Assembly (NCBI GenBank): GCA_947259785.1
Contig: CAMYNQ010000009.1
Coordinates: 1 to 44,162 of the forward strand
Direction: 5' to 3'
DNA: 44,162 nt
DNA from: an uncultured Chromatiaceae bacterium
Lineage (GTDB): Bacteria; Pseudomonadota; Gammaproteobacteria; Tenderiales; Tenderiaceae
The notes beneath the pieces were generated by a model. It had not been told where the DNA came from. It saw only the letters and a list, made by a program, of their open reading frames with translations, and ran no database searches. Positions within the stretch are counted from its first letter, which is position 1. Every line of letters begins with the position of its first letter. Below are positions 44,049 to 44,162 of this stretch, piece after piece. The position numbers and the translations under genes were made by a program.

Positions 44049-44162
44049 ATGGAGTGGAGTTTGAATATTTTACTGGTATTGCTCACATTGTTAACCGTGT
44101 CGCACTCTGCGCTGGCCGATATCGAGCGCCAAGAGCAGGATGATGCCGCCATTTTATTAGTG
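44049..44162 (+). CDS. truncated CDS, probable secreted protein N-terminus
   Basis: The window ends inside this frame. From the ATG at 44049 the first 38 residues begin MEWSLNILLVLLTLL and form a hydrophobic signal peptide with likely cleavage after HSALA, followed by an acidic stretch (DIERQEQDDAA). A TTG at 44061 with GGAGTGGAG before it is an alternative start. Only the N-terminus is present, so no function can be given. Confidence 0.6.
   Translation, partial: MEWSLNILLVLLTLLTVSHSALADIERQEQDDAAILLV

Overview
The window reads as chromosomal DNA of a gammaproteobacterium. The evidence is the Gram-negative envelope genes (outer-membrane phospholipase A, OmpA-family lipoproteins, a LapA-domain protein), the proteobacterial mobile-element backbone genes (DUF3275, DUF6094-type methylase) and the gene styles throughout. 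Species cannot be fixed from the sequence. A sulfur oxidiser, methanotroph or similar environmental lineage would fit the phosphoketolase and ion-transport content, but that is a guess. No rRNA, tRNA or CRISPR array was seen.

Layout. (1) 1-1.9 kb: a small hypothetical gene, a short-chain dehydrogenase and a DedA/VTT-like membrane protein. (2) 1.9-8.9 kb: a block typical of integrative and conjugative element (ICE) cargo, mostly on the minus strand. It holds a SNF2-type helicase, a DUF6094-type adenine methylase, three poorly characterised proteins, a DUF3275 protein and, on the plus strand, an SRAP (YedK/HMCES-like) protein. No integrase or conjugation gene is present, so it is a remnant or one end of an element. 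Every minus-strand gene here is preceded by a GC-rich hairpin leader of one family (six copies), and a separate two-hairpin element sits at the head of each of the two minus transcription units. A 13-bp direct repeat lies just outside both ends of the block. (3) 9.2-18.4 kb, plus strand: ion and mechanosensitive transport (CPA2 antiporter, PsiE-family protein, decayed terC, MscS-type channel, an MgtE-like protein lacking the permease domain, a full MgtE, three CNNM/CorC genes of which the middle one is frameshifted twice), closed by a strong terminator. (4) 18.4-22.8 kb: hsp20 divergent from groES-groEL, then a Crp/Fnr-type regulator, a DUF2934 protein and a PilZ protein. Two near-identical palindromes (TGTAACC-N2-RGTTACA type) lie before groES and before the DUF2934 gene. 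(5) 33.9-23.0 kb, minus strand: P-type cation ATPase, acetate kinase, Na+/Ca2+-type antiporter, phosphoketolase, glucan phosphorylase, DUF1622 protein and a second CPA2 antiporter. (6) 34.1-44.2 kb: two OmpA-domain lipoproteins, an IS200-type element, a beta-CASP metallohydrolase, a LOG-family protein, phospholipase A, a glycine-heptad lipoprotein, a 266-bp MITE, a TIGR00341 membrane protein, a ZntB/CorA-type transporter, a LapA-domain protein and the start of a truncated secreted protein.

How the parts may work together (inference). Regions 3-5 look like a stress and ion-homeostasis island. Glycogen breakdown feeding phosphoketolase and acetate kinase would supply ATP without respiration, next to an ATP-driven cation pump, several antiporters and a chaperone set, with a resident Crp/Fnr-type regulator as the likely controller. 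The most unusual material is the non-coding architecture of the ICE block and the paired palindromes around the Crp/Fnr gene.
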